A DNA stretch of 8,420 nucleotides from an uncultured Bacilli bacterium (GTDB taxonomy: Bacteria > Bacillota_I > Bacilli_A > RF39 > UBA660). The notes beneath the pieces were generated by a model. It saw nothing but the letters and a program-made list of their open reading frames with translations. It did no database searches and was not told the origin of the DNA. The stretch covers positions 1-8,420 of the forward strand of contig CANQKK010000029.1 of assembly GCA_947624475.1 (NCBI GenBank). Direction: 5' to 3'. Below are positions 1 to 6,167 of the stretch, one piece after another; positions within the stretch are counted from its first letter, which is position 1; each line of letters starts with the position of its first letter. The position numbers and the translations under genes were made by a program.

Positions 1-207
1 GCTTCCGACGTCGACCTTACAAATATGTAAGTGGTCACTTTCTGGGTGCATTACGCAAGATACTACTTTACCAATTACGAGTTTATCAATGTGTCCCGAT
101 TCGACGTTCTCGATATTGATACCGGCCTTAGTAATTTTAGTTGCCAACTCTCTTGGATCTTCGCTGGCAATATCGATGTAATCTTTAACCCAATTTAGAC
201 TAATCAT
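1..207 (-). CDS. pheT: Phenylalanine-tRNA ligase beta subunit, N-terminal fragment (runs off left edge)
   Basis: This is the first 69 codons of the beta subunit of phenylalanyl-tRNA synthetase, which pairs with PheS in an alpha2-beta2 enzyme that charges tRNA-Phe in the cytoplasm. The protein opens MISLNWVKDYIDI, the usual PheT start. It then enters the tRNA-binding (EMAP/OB-type) domain with VIGKVVSC at about residues 46-53 and HPESDHLHICKVDVG at about 55-69. Full-length PheT is about 800 residues, so more than 90% lies outside the window. The ATG is 2 bases after the pheS stop, and its ribosome binding site (GGAGGGAGGA) lies over the last pheS codons, which implies translational coupling. 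The identification is secure; whether the rest of the gene is intact cannot be seen. Confidence 0.96.
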   Translation of the reverse strand, partial: MISLNWVKDYIDIASEDPRELATKITKAGINIENVESGHIDKLVIGKVVSCVMHPESDHLHICKVDVGS

Positions 208-209
208 TT

Positions 210-1250
210 CTAGTCCTCCCTCCTATCAAAGTTTGTAAGTTCTCTTAAGTCAGTCTGATAAAAAGTTCTAAGATCATTTATTCCGTATCTTAACATAGCA
301 AGTCTCTCCGCTCCAAAGCCAAAGGCAAATCCGGTCCATTCTTCGGGGTCGTAACCACAATTTTTTAAAACGTTGGGATGCACCATACCGGCTCCACTTA
401 CTGTAATCCAACCGGTATTTTTACAAATTGAACAACCTTTTCCATGACAGGCGAAACAACTTATATCGGTCTCGACCGATGGCTCGGTAAACTGGTAATA
501 ACTAGGTCTAAACCTTGTTTTGGTGTCTTCGCCAAATAATCTCTTTGCTAAAACATCAAAAGTTCCTTTTAAATCAGACAAAGTAATATTTTTATCGACT
601 AGTAATCCTTCTATTTGCATAAACTGATGTGAGTGCGTTGCATCGTCGTCATCTCGTCGGTACGTCTTACCAGGGCAAATCATTCTAACAGGCTCTTCTC
701 CCTTATATTTAAGCATCGTTCTAACTTGTACCGGAGAAGTCTGACTGCGAAGTAGGATCCTTTCATCTTCGATATAGAAAGTATCTTGAGCATCTCTTGC
801 TGGATGTCCTTTTGGAATATTTAATAGTTCAAAATTGAATTTATCTTCTTCAATTTCTGGTCCATCGACGACATCGTATCCCATCGACATGAATACTTCT
901 TCTACTTCCTCGATTAATTTCTCTAAAATATTTGGAGCCCCTACTGGAATCTTTGTACTAGGGAGAGTAACATCTATTTTCTCTTCTTCTAGTTTTTTAT
1001 TTATTTTTTCTTCTTCGAGTCTCTTTCTTTCTTCTTCGTATTTATCATTAAATAATTTCTTAACTGTATTTACTTTCATACCAAAGTCTTTCTTAAGTTC
1101 GTTAGATACTTCTTTTATCTTTCCTGATAACTCGGTAATAACTCCTTTTTTGCCTAAAAACTGAGTTTTTAAGTTATTAAGTTCTTCGAGAGAAGTAATA
1201 TTTTTAACTTTCTCATCGATCATCTTTTTTATTTCTTCTATTCTATCCAT
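210..1250 (-). CDS. pheS: Phenylalanine-tRNA ligase alpha subunit
   Basis: This is the catalytic alpha subunit of phenylalanyl-tRNA synthetase (class II aminoacyl-tRNA synthetase), 346 residues, the usual bacterial length. Residues 1-90 form the N-terminal charged coiled coil that contacts tRNA-Phe. The catalytic domain follows: GHPARD at 148-153, LLRSQTSPVQVR at 166-177, the motif 2 region YRRDDDDATHSHQF at 197-210, FRPSYYQFTEPSVE at 247-260 and motif 3 GFGAERLAMLRYGI at 311-324. A Cys cluster (C265, C268, C273, C276) before GAGMVHPNVL matches the zinc-ribbon-like insert common in Firmicutes PheS. The ATG has an AAGGAGG site that overlaps the stop codon of the upstream 95-residue gene, and pheT begins 2 bases after the TAG stop. 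Expression should be controlled by the T-box leader upstream. Nothing appears to be missing. Confidence 0.98.
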   Translation of the reverse strand: MDRIEEIKKMIDEKVKNITSLEELNNLKTQFLGKKGVITELSGKIKEVSNELKKDFGMKVNTVKKLFNDKYEEERKRLEEEKINKKLEEEKIDVTLPSTKIPVGAPNILEKLIEEVEEVFMSMGYDVVDGPEIEEDKFNFELLNIPKGHPARDAQDTFYIEDERILLRSQTSPVQVRTMLKYKGEEPVRMICPGKTYRRDDDDATHSHQFMQIEGLLVDKNITLSDLKGTFDVLAKRLFGEDTKTRFRPSYYQFTEPSVETDISCFACHGKGCSICKNTGWITVSGAGMVHPNVLKNCGYDPEEWTGFAFGFGAERLAMLRYGINDLRTFYQTDLRELTNFDRRED

Positions 1251-1263
1251 TTTTTATTCCTCC

Positions 1264-1551
1264 TTACATATTTTCGATTAGAGTAATTACTTCTTCTTTA
1301 GTTAATTTACTCTCATAATCTAATATTTTTTGTGCAAATGAATTATTATCCATAACTATCTCACCTAGCATATTTACGATAACTTTTTCGATATTTGTAA
1401 TTCCATATTTAATAAGAAAATTAATATTTAAGTTAACATCAATATAATTATCTTCCAAAAGAGATAAGACATAACTATTAGTATTATTAATAATGTTATT
1501 GTATGTATCCATACTCATATACTTAAGTAAATAGTCAGTTTTCTTATGCAA
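1264..1551 (-). CDS. Unknown 95-residue protein, first gene of the T-box-controlled phe operon
   Basis: I do not recognise this protein. It has 95 residues, is Asn/Ile/Leu rich and probably all helical, with no signal peptide, membrane segment or metal-binding cluster. It begins MHKKTDYLLKYMSMDTYNN and ends KLTKEEVITLIENM. The start is TTG at 1549-1551. An AGGTGG-type ribosome binding site lies about 9 bases upstream, and the next in-frame upstream codon region contains a stop, so the only alternatives are internal ATGs at residues 12 and 14. The gene lies between the Phe T-box and pheS, and its TAA overlaps the pheS ribosome binding site (gap 13 bases), so it is almost certainly co-transcribed and coupled with pheS-pheT. 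Gene context suggests a link to phenylalanine or tRNA-Phe metabolism, but nothing in the protein itself supports a specific role. Confidence 0.75.
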   Translation of the reverse strand: MHKKTDYLLKYMSMDTYNNIINNTNSYVLSLLEDNYIDVNLNINFLIKYGITNIEKVIVNMLGEIVMDNNSFAQKILDYESKLTKEEVITLIENM

Positions 1552-1560
1552 ATATAATCA

Positions 1561-1566
1561 CCACCT
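1561..1566 (-). promoter_or_regulatory. Ribosome binding site deciding the TTG start of the 95-residue gene
   Basis: On the minus strand the sequence reads GAGGTGGTG, then 7 bases, then TTG. The site differs from AGGAGG at one base. It supports the TTG at 1549-1551 over the internal ATG codons, which have no comparable site. It also repeats the AGGTGGT core of the T-box located about 55 bases upstream. Confidence 0.55.
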
Positions 1567-1571
1567 CATAT

Positions 1572-1628
1572 AAATAAAAAGATGATACCCAAAAGGACGA
1601 AAGATTTTCTTCCGCGGTACCACCTTTT
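1572..1628 (-). terminator. T-box-associated conditional terminator using the T-box itself as 5' arm
   Basis: On the minus strand AAAAGGTGGTACC (1616-1628) can pair over 13 positions, with two G-U pairs, with GGTATCATCTTTT (1577-1589), followed by TATTT. Helix A2 (GCGGAAG/CTTTCGT) can remain folded inside the loop. This hairpin excludes antiterminator helix A1, because both need AAAAGG. The 3' half of the antiterminator (CGTCC) has no complementary partner downstream, so the usual arrangement is not available here. The fold was worked out by hand and not computed. Confidence 0.7.
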
Positions 1629-1770
1629 TTAAAGTTATACGCTCTAAATTTTCTTTAACGCAGAAAACTCGTTTAAAACTAGAGGGTGAATTCATACTAG
1701 ATATTCTATTAGGTTTCCACCACTTCCTAACTCTCTATTAGACTTCTCTAGTATTACTACTTCCTCATCA
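1576..1770 (-). promoter_or_regulatory. T-box leader, tRNA-Phe specific (specifier UUC), controlling the phe operon
   Basis: Read on the minus strand this is a complete T-box riboswitch. Stem I starts GATGAGG, whose GAGG (1763-1766) pairs with CCTC (1682-1685). The specifier loop has AGTA on its 5' side and GAA followed by TTC on its 3' side. The TTC is complementary to 1688-1690 and specifies phenylalanine, matching pheS-pheT downstream. Above the loop ATACTAGA (1747-1754) pairs perfectly with TCTAGTAT (1694-1701), and the apical arm closes with TTAGG/CCTAA around GTGGTGGAAA. The conserved T-box AAGGTGGTACCGCGG lies at 1612-1626. The antiterminator has helix A1 AAAAGG/CCTTTT, the 7-base bulge TGGTACC, and helix A2 GCGGAAG/CTTTCGT. 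Uncharged tRNA-Phe should bind the TGGT and permit read-through. Confidence in the class is very high and in the Phe specificity high. Confidence 0.95.
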
Positions 1771-1775
1771 TCGTT

Positions 1776-2489
1776 TTATTTATTTCTAGTATTTATACAT
1801 CTTAGTAATCTCTTGACGTTAGATTCAGGCTCAGTTAGGATATCTTTGCCTCGATAATCATTTCCAAATCCGGGAAGAATATGATAGCGACTTAAATATC
1901 TACTTATTCCGTTATCCAAGAAATCACTTTTTCTTATAATATTATCTTCTTTCATAAAAGCGTAAGCTGGCTCGATAGAGGTTAATGCTTTTATTACTTC
2001 GTTTCGATATAATATAGGTAAATTATCTTTTTCTATTTCACCATTAAATATTTTATCTAATATTCTACTACCCGGATACTCAAAGCGATATCGCGGATTA
2101 TTTCTAAGTTCTTCTTCCAAAAGAGAAATGATTTTTATGAAAACATTTGTGTTTTCATATACTCCATCAGTAAAAGATGAAATATTATCTAGAGGGCTAC
2201 TAGATATTTTCCCCTTACTATCTAAAAGGTCGAGACATAACTTAACATCATTTTGAGCGACAACAGAGTATTTTACTTCTTCTGGATATAATCTACCGAT
2301 CGAAGTAGCAATAGTATAGTCTTCTTTTAGGTAATTAAAGGCATTTTTTAGCATTCCCTTATTAGGATAATTAATTCCGTCTAAGATAATAGATTCAATT
2401 GCTTTGACATATAAGTATCCATAGACGTTTGCTTTCATTTCTTGCATTTGATATAAAGTATCCATACTAGGCATATAAATCTTTTTCAT
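1776..2489 (-). CDS. Unknown 237-residue protein, paralogue of its upstream neighbour
   Basis: I do not recognise the family. This is a helical cytoplasmic-looking protein without signal peptide, membrane span or catalytic motif. It is a diverged relative of the preceding gene (2511-3221). They share a start of M-K/E-K-I/V-Y/F-M/I-P-S, the element LKNA (47-50 here), the stretch NNPRYRFEYPGSRILDKIFNGEIE (LEDPSYRIKYRSNAFIRKVLNCEVD in the neighbour), and SIEPAY at 171-176. The order of blocks is the same throughout, so this is a tandem duplication followed by strong divergence. An ATG 15 bases further upstream is open, but the GGAGG site overlaps that codon and sits 8 bases before the ATG at 2487-2489; this, plus alignment with the paralogue, sets the start used here. 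The stop is followed within a few bases by the T-box leader, with no terminator between. Confidence 0.85.
   Translation of the reverse strand: MKKIYMPSMDTLYQMQEMKANVYGYLYVKAIESIILDGINYPNKGMLKNAFNYLKEDYTIATSIGRLYPEEVKYSVVAQNDVKLCLDLLDSKGKISSSPLDNISSFTDGVYENTNVFIKIISLLEEELRNNPRYRFEYPGSRILDKIFNGEIEKDNLPILYRNEVIKALTSIEPAYAFMKEDNIIRKSDFLDNGISRYLSRYHILPGFGNDYRGKDILTEPESNVKRLLRCINTRNK
1791..1820 (-). promoter_or_regulatory. Possible weak promoter for the T-box/phe transcript
   Basis: On the minus strand a TGTATAAAT sequence (TATAAAT at 1791-1797) lies inside the last codons of the upstream gene, about 25 bases before Stem I of the T-box. No good -35 box is present at 16-18 bases; the best match is only 3 of 6. 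The phe transcript could instead come by read-through from the frr cluster. Low confidence. Confidence 0.25.
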
Positions 2490-2497
2490 AACCAAAA

Positions 2498-2502
2498 CCT
2501 CC
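2498..2502 (-). promoter_or_regulatory. Ribosome binding site deciding the start of the second paralogue
   Basis: GGAGG on the minus strand, 8 bases before the ATG at 2487-2489. It overlaps the upstream in-frame ATG at 2502-2504, which therefore cannot be the start it serves. Confidence 0.7.
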
Positions 2503-2510
2503 ATTTATTA

Positions 2511-3221
2511 TTAGTTATATTTATCGATCATTTTTAATACTTTTTTTATTTCTTTTGGATAGCCTTTAGATTTATCAGATCCTAAGATCATATCCAGAGA
2601 CAAAGAGGCATAACTAAGTAAATATTCTTCCATTCCAAGGTGCATATCGTTGTGATATTTGCTAACTTCATACATATCGGGAAATCTATTAACATAATTG
2701 GGTTCGATATAACTAAGTTTTTGGAGAGTGTTATTTTTATCCCTGTCGGTTAGTCCATCTAAAATTTGCGAATCCACCTCACAGTTTAATACTTTCCTGA
2801 TAAAAGCGTTACTGCGGTATTTAATACGATAACTAGGGTCTTCTAGTACGATGCGATGTAAGGAATTTATTATTAAGTTAGCAATGTCAGGACTTTCCAA
2901 AGTACGAGAATCAAAATAAGTAAGATAATCATTAAAGTAATCTATCTTTTTCCTTTTTAGTATATCGATAGCAAGCATTTCATCTACCGATAGGTAATCT
3001 AAATTCTTAATTTCTATAGGACTTAACGAACAAATCATATTAACGAGATATTTATTACCCATTATTTCACTATGGGCATTTTTTAAAACTTTTCCTTCTT
3101 CTTCATTTACTACTAGTAATTCTGCTAGTTTCGTAAGTAAATAAAAATATGTTCTATCTTCACCTACAATGACTTTCATCTTATTTAAATTTTCCGTACT
3201 TGGAATAAATACTTTCTCCAT
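2511..3221 (-). CDS. Unknown 236-residue protein, first of a tandem paralogous pair
   Basis: Unrecognised family. It is predicted soluble and mostly helical. It opens MEKVFIPSTENLNKM and carries the blocks it shares with its downstream paralogue: VLKNA at about 45-49, SLSPIEIKNLDYLSVDEM at about 65-82, the Arg/Tyr-rich DPSYRIKYR at about 128-136 and YIEPNY at 171-176. No nucleotide-binding, metal-binding or protease motif is visible. A GTG two codons upstream (3225-3227) is also open, but the AAAGG site lies 3 bases from the GTG and 9 from the ATG, and the ATG aligns with the paralogue's start, so ATG 3219-3221 is preferred. The start lies 27 bases after the frr stop and the next gene begins 21 bases after its own stop, so frr and the two paralogues probably form one transcript. 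Association with translation genes is by position only. Confidence 0.85.
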   Translation of the reverse strand: MEKVFIPSTENLNKMKVIVGEDRTYFYLLTKLAELLVVNEEEGKVLKNAHSEIMGNKYLVNMICSLSPIEIKNLDYLSVDEMLAIDILKRKKIDYFNDYLTYFDSRTLESPDIANLIINSLHRIVLEDPSYRIKYRSNAFIRKVLNCEVDSQILDGLTDRDKNNTLQKLSYIEPNYVNRFPDMYEVSKYHNDMHLGMEEYLLSYASLSLDMILGSDKSKGYPKEIKKVLKMIDKYN

Positions 3222-3248
3222 AACCACAAACCTTTTTGCCCCTAAGAA

Positions 3249-3791
3249 CTATAATGTCATTAAATCTTTTTCTTTATCTTTTAATTTATCATCGATAATT
3301 TTATTATATTCGTGAATTAAATCTTGAACTTTCTCTTCTCCTATTTTTTCTTCATCTTCAGATAATTCGAGAGACTCGATACTATGGTTAGCATCTTGTC
3401 TGATATTGCGAAGAGAGATCTTTGCCTCCTCTGCTAGTTCTTTAACTTGTTTAACTAGTTCTTTTCTTCGGTCTTCTGTAAGAGGAGGAATGACGATGAA
3501 GACAACTTCACCATTATTATTTGGCGTAACTCCCAAATTTGCTTCGAATATTGCCTTTTCGATAGCAGATAGACAACTTCGATCATAAGGCTTAATCGAT
3601 AACTGTCTCGCTTCGGGTACTGATATGGTAGCCAAACTCTTAATTGGTGTTGGAACTCCATAATATTCTACCATTACCCCGTCTAGCATTGCTGGGTTTG
3701 CCCTACCTGCTCGAACATTAGTAAATCTATTTTCTAATGCCTCGATACTAGACATCATTTTTTCTTCGGTTTTCTTTAAAATTTCATCCAT
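3249..3791 (-). CDS. frr: Ribosome recycling factor
   Basis: RRF works with EF-G in the cytoplasm to split the 70S ribosome after termination. This protein is 180 residues, close to the normal 185. Helical domain I is made from residues 1-29 and 105-180, and the smaller beta domain II from about 31-103. Diagnostic stretches are NVRAGRANPAMLDG (25-38), YYGVPTPIKSLATISVPEAR (43-62), and PPLTEDRRKELVKQVKELAE (102-121) followed by the conserved arginines R128 and R131 in ISLRNIRQDAN. The frame is open for another 19 codons upstream, but an AAGGAG site 6 bases before the ATG at 3789-3791 and alignment to the family place the start here. It has its own promoter (3817-3845). In most Firmicutes frr follows pyrH; here it follows a cell-wall hydrolase gene, and two unknown paralogues lie downstream. 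Confidence 0.97.
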   Translation of the reverse strand: MDEILKKTEEKMMSSIEALENRFTNVRAGRANPAMLDGVMVEYYGVPTPIKSLATISVPEARQLSIKPYDRSCLSAIEKAIFEANLGVTPNNNGEVVFIVIPPLTEDRRKELVKQVKELAEEAKISLRNIRQDANHSIESLELSEDEEKIGEEKVQDLIHEYNKIIDDKLKDKEKDLMTL

Positions 3792-3797
3792 AAAATT

Positions 3798-3803
3798 CTC
3801 CTT
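3798..3803 (-). promoter_or_regulatory. Ribosome binding site deciding the frr start
   Basis: AAGGAG on the minus strand with 6 bases to the ATG at 3789-3791. It rules out the 19-codon N-terminal extension, which RRF proteins do not have. Confidence 0.85.
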
Positions 3804-3816
3804 TTTTTCTAGTAAT

Positions 3817-3845
3817 ATTCTATCATAATTTATGTTTGATGTAAA
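3817..3845 (-). promoter_or_regulatory. Sigma-A-type promoter for frr and the paralogous pair
   Basis: On the minus strand TTTACA (3840-3845) and TAGAAT (3817-3822) are separated by exactly 17 bases, and TGA directly before the -10 box gives an extended -10 (TGn). The predicted start of transcription is about 20 bases before the ribosome binding site region, giving a short leader. No clear terminator is visible between the upstream amidase gene and this promoter, so some read-through is possible. Confidence 0.75.
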
Positions 3846-3903
3846 CACTTTTTGCTTTAAAAAGAAAAGGCATCGTAATTAGAAACTTCAAAATATTTAT
3901 ATT

Positions 3904-5601
3904 TTAGAGACAACTAGAATTATCAGGATTATAACTTCCTCCTAAAGAGTTAATGTATACTTCTAGTTTAGCCTCACTTACTTTTATCCAATTTTTCTCT
4001 TTCCAATACCAATTGAAATCTTTTTCATTACTTAAGTAGGATGCTTCAAATATTATTGCCTTCGTGTTAAATAGTTTATATGGAATTCTATTTACGGCGT
4101 AATTATCTTTAAAAGTATATACTTGTCCGTCAAGTTTTGAGTATATTGCCTCCGTATCGTAGTCTCTTGCATAAAACCTCGTATGATTTTCTGTAAGTGG
4201 ATAAATAGAATTAAATTTACTTACAATGTTAAGTTCATTTGCAAGGTCATTCTTGGTAAGATACCCAGGAAGTAATATTTCATATCCCATGTAACTAGGA
4301 GAGCCTCCGGCATTATGATGATTACTGTAGACTATTTTACTTACTACCCCATAATAGCCCATTTCATATGCTCTTTTCTGAAGAGGAACCATACTAGAGT
4401 CTCCGAGACCAGATCCATAAGTATCGGATGACCTCGTCATGTACACGCTAAATCCATGGCTTTCATACCTACATTTCTCGTATAAGGAAACTTTTAAATT
4501 TAAATCTTTTTCATAGACATATTTGTTGCTAGCACCCGAATCATAGCCACCGTGTCCAGGATCGATTAGGACGTCATATTGATAGGCAAAATCCGAAATT
4601 GTAACACTTACATTACCATCACTATAGGTTAGAGAGACAAGTTTATTTCCTACTTTACTCCTATTAATTCGGTCCAAAGTAGCAAGTTTACTGACGAGTC
4701 TCTCACTATTTTCTCCCGACTTTATATAAATATCATACTTACCGTTGGATACGTTTGATAAATCGATATTGCCTTTATAGTTTCCTCCTCCTAAATTAGT
4801 AAGAGAAAACATATAATTTTCGTTTCCCTCGAGCGTAAGGGAGAAATTTCCATCATTATTTTTCTTATATCCCTCGATATAAAATCCACTACTGGTAAAG
4901 TTATTCTTTGTAATGGTATTACTATAATTAGTGGCAACTACTTCCCTAACGGTCTCTTTGTTTTCACTATTATCGACAGGTTTTACTTCCTTAGGTTTAT
5001 TTACCGTTACCTTTCTTTTAACTTCCGAAGTATTGTTACTAGTATCCGCTACTTTGTAAGTAACTGTATACTCTCCTTCTTTTTTCGTATTGACTTCTCC
5101 CTCAGTTACTATCTTACTGGTTATATCTCCGTCGTAATTATCGTTGGCCTTCGCTCCCTCTTCTTTATATTCTTCCCCAATGAGAAGTATTACCTCATCT
5201 TCTCCATTCAAAGAAATTTTAGGTTTAGTCGTATCGACGACATTTACTATTCTAGAGGCTAGATAAGTAACACCCTCTACTACTACTGAGTACTCTACTT
5301 TGTACTTTCCTAAAGTACTTGAATTTAAATTACTAGTATCGGTCTTTATCTTGGCACTGATATCGGTACTAGAATCTAATGCCTTAACTCCCGGTTCGAT
5401 ATACTCTTTTCCATACTCTATTTTATAAGTATCTCCATAATAAATAACAAATACGATGTTATGTTCTTCTTTTTTCTTAAAGGGATATAAAATAAAGAGA
5501 GCGACAGTTAAGGAAATTATTATGATAACTAATACGCTAATTATAATTTTTTCTTTTTGGTATTTAATGTATTTTTCTTTATTTTTCCTTAACTTTTTCA
5601 A
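3904..5601 (-). CDS. Membrane-anchored Ig-like domain N-acetylmuramoyl-L-alanine amidase (amidase_3)
   Basis: This 565-residue protein is predicted to cut the bond between N-acetylmuramate and the peptide of peptidoglycan outside the cell. A short basic cytoplasmic tail (1-18) and a membrane segment (19-40) anchor it, with no obvious signal-peptidase site. Two bacterial Ig-like domains of the DUF5011 kind follow at about 49-122 and 124-200 (DTTKPKISLNG, EYTVTYKVADTSNN). Residues about 205-340 form a Ser/Asn-rich linker and a beta-rich region I cannot assign. The C-terminal amidase_3 domain (about 341-555) has DPGHGG with H350, E364 in YEKDLNL, H428 in SNHHNAG and catalytic E519 in IFEASYLSN, so the zinc site and catalytic Glu are intact. 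The start is TTG, with AGGAG 8 bases upstream; the nearby ATG is followed directly by a stop. It lies 67 bases after mscL and about 55 before the frr -35 box. Confidence 0.93.
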   Translation of the reverse strand: MKKLRKNKEKYIKYQKEKIIISVLVIIIISLTVALFILYPFKKKEEHNIVFVIYYGDTYKIEYGKEYIEPGVKALDSSTDISAKIKTDTSNLNSSTLGKYKVEYSVVVEGVTYLASRIVNVVDTTKPKISLNGEDEVILLIGEEYKEEGAKANDNYDGDITSKIVTEGEVNTKKEGEYTVTYKVADTSNNTSEVKRKVTVNKPKEVKPVDNSENKETVREVVATNYSNTITKNNFTSSGFYIEGYKKNNDGNFSLTLEGNENYMFSLTNLGGGNYKGNIDLSNVSNGKYDIYIKSGENSERLVSKLATLDRINRSKVGNKLVSLTYSDGNVSVTISDFAYQYDVLIDPGHGGYDSGASNKYVYEKDLNLKVSLYEKCRYESHGFSVYMTRSSDTYGSGLGDSSMVPLQKRAYEMGYYGVVSKIVYSNHHNAGGSPSYMGYEILLPGYLTKNDLANELNIVSKFNSIYPLTENHTRFYARDYDTEAIYSKLDGQVYTFKDNYAVNRIPYKLFNTKAIIFEASYLSNEKDFNWYWKEKNWIKVSEAKLEVYINSLGGSYNPDNSSCL

Positions 5602-5619
5602 TTACATCACTCCTATAAT

Positions 5620-5648
5620 ATTATATAATAGATATCAATTTGAGTAAA
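5620..5648 (-). promoter_or_regulatory. Possible promoter for the amidase gene
   Basis: On the minus strand TTTACT (5643-5648) and TATAAT (5620-5625) are 17 bases apart. The -10 box is only about 5 bases from the AGGAG ribosome binding site (5610-5614), so transcription would start nearly on it, which is awkward. Co-transcription from mscL is the alternative. Confidence 0.35.
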
Positions 5649-5668
5649 GAAAAAAGAAGAAGTAACTC

Positions 5669-6088
5669 CTACTTTTTAGCCTTGGCATTTTTCTTTTTTA
5701 ATTCGTCTCTTATTTCTTCTAGTAAGATAACCTCTTCACTTTTACTAGGAGCATCTTCTTTATGGTCTTCTTTCTTATTGGTAATTTTATTAATTAACTT
5801 GACAAAAAAGAAGACACATAGGGCAATGATAAGGAAATTAATAACATTGTTTATGAAAAGCCCATAATGAATTACTGAGTCTCCTATTGTAATACTTAGG
5901 CCACTAAAATTAATTCCACCTAAAAAGACTCCCATGAATGGCATCATTATATCACTGACAATTGAATTGACAATTGCACTAAAAGCAGTACCAATGATGA
6001 CACCGACAGCAAGATCGATAACATTTCCTCTCTCAATAAAAGTTTTAAATTCTTTAAATATTCCTTTACCTGTTTCTTTCATAATCAT
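5669..6088 (-). CDS. mscL: Large-conductance mechanosensitive channel
   Basis: MscL forms a homopentameric membrane pore that opens under membrane tension and releases solutes during osmotic downshock. The protein is 139 residues, normal for the family. The amphipathic N-terminal helix (KGIFKEFKTFIERGNV, about 8-23) leads into TM1 with the signature NVIDLAVGVIIGTAFSAIVNSIVSDIMMP (22-50). A short periplasmic loop with GGINFSGLSITIGD (57-70) comes next, then TM2 at about 76-99 and a charged linker. The C-terminal helix EEVILLEEIRDELKKK (118-133) forms the cytoplasmic bundle. Two starts are possible: the ATG at 6086-6088, with GGAAGG 4 bases away, or the ATG two codons later, with 10 bases; the difference does not affect function. 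It is divergent from clpB and has its own promoter. Confidence 0.97.
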   Translation of the reverse strand: MIMKETGKGIFKEFKTFIERGNVIDLAVGVIIGTAFSAIVNSIVSDIMMPFMGVFLGGINFSGLSITIGDSVIHYGLFINNVINFLIIALCVFFFVKLINKITNKKEDHKEDAPSKSEEVILLEEIRDELKKKNAKAKK

Positions 6089-6104
6089 ACTTCCTTCCGA
6101 GATA

Positions 6105-6133
6105 ATTATATAATATTTTGGGCTAATTGTATA
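6105..6133 (-). promoter_or_regulatory. Promoter for mscL
   Basis: On the minus strand TATACA (6128-6133) and TATAAT (6105-6110) are 17 bases apart, ending 16 bases before the start codon. Its -35 box is about 35 bases from the CIRCE-like repeat, so HrcA is unlikely to block it directly. Confidence 0.6.
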
Positions 6134-6167
6134 TATTTTTTAGAAAAATTATTTAATTCTAACAAAA

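Noticed and set aside
835..1164. Long open frame on the plus strand opposite pheS, Ser/Phe rich
   Set aside because: It is the complement of the Lys/Glu-rich coiled-coil part of PheS; composition artefact, no ribosome binding site, and pheS is certain.
3406..3661. Short open frames on both strands overlapping frr
   Set aside because: They overlap a clearly recognised essential gene, have no ribosome binding sites and show no family resemblance.
3850..3903. Possible terminator between the amidase gene and the frr promoter (AAATAT/ATATTT)
   Set aside because: A 6-base, all-AT stem without a proper T-run; not supportable.
5655..5690. Possible terminator after mscL (AAGTA/TACTT with a T-rich tail)
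   Set aside because: The stem is only 5 AT-rich base pairs and the tail is interrupted by C; too weak to call.
5640..5867. Plus-strand open frame opposite the 3' end of mscL
   Set aside because: It is the complement of mscL's charged C-terminal region and second membrane helix; no start signal.
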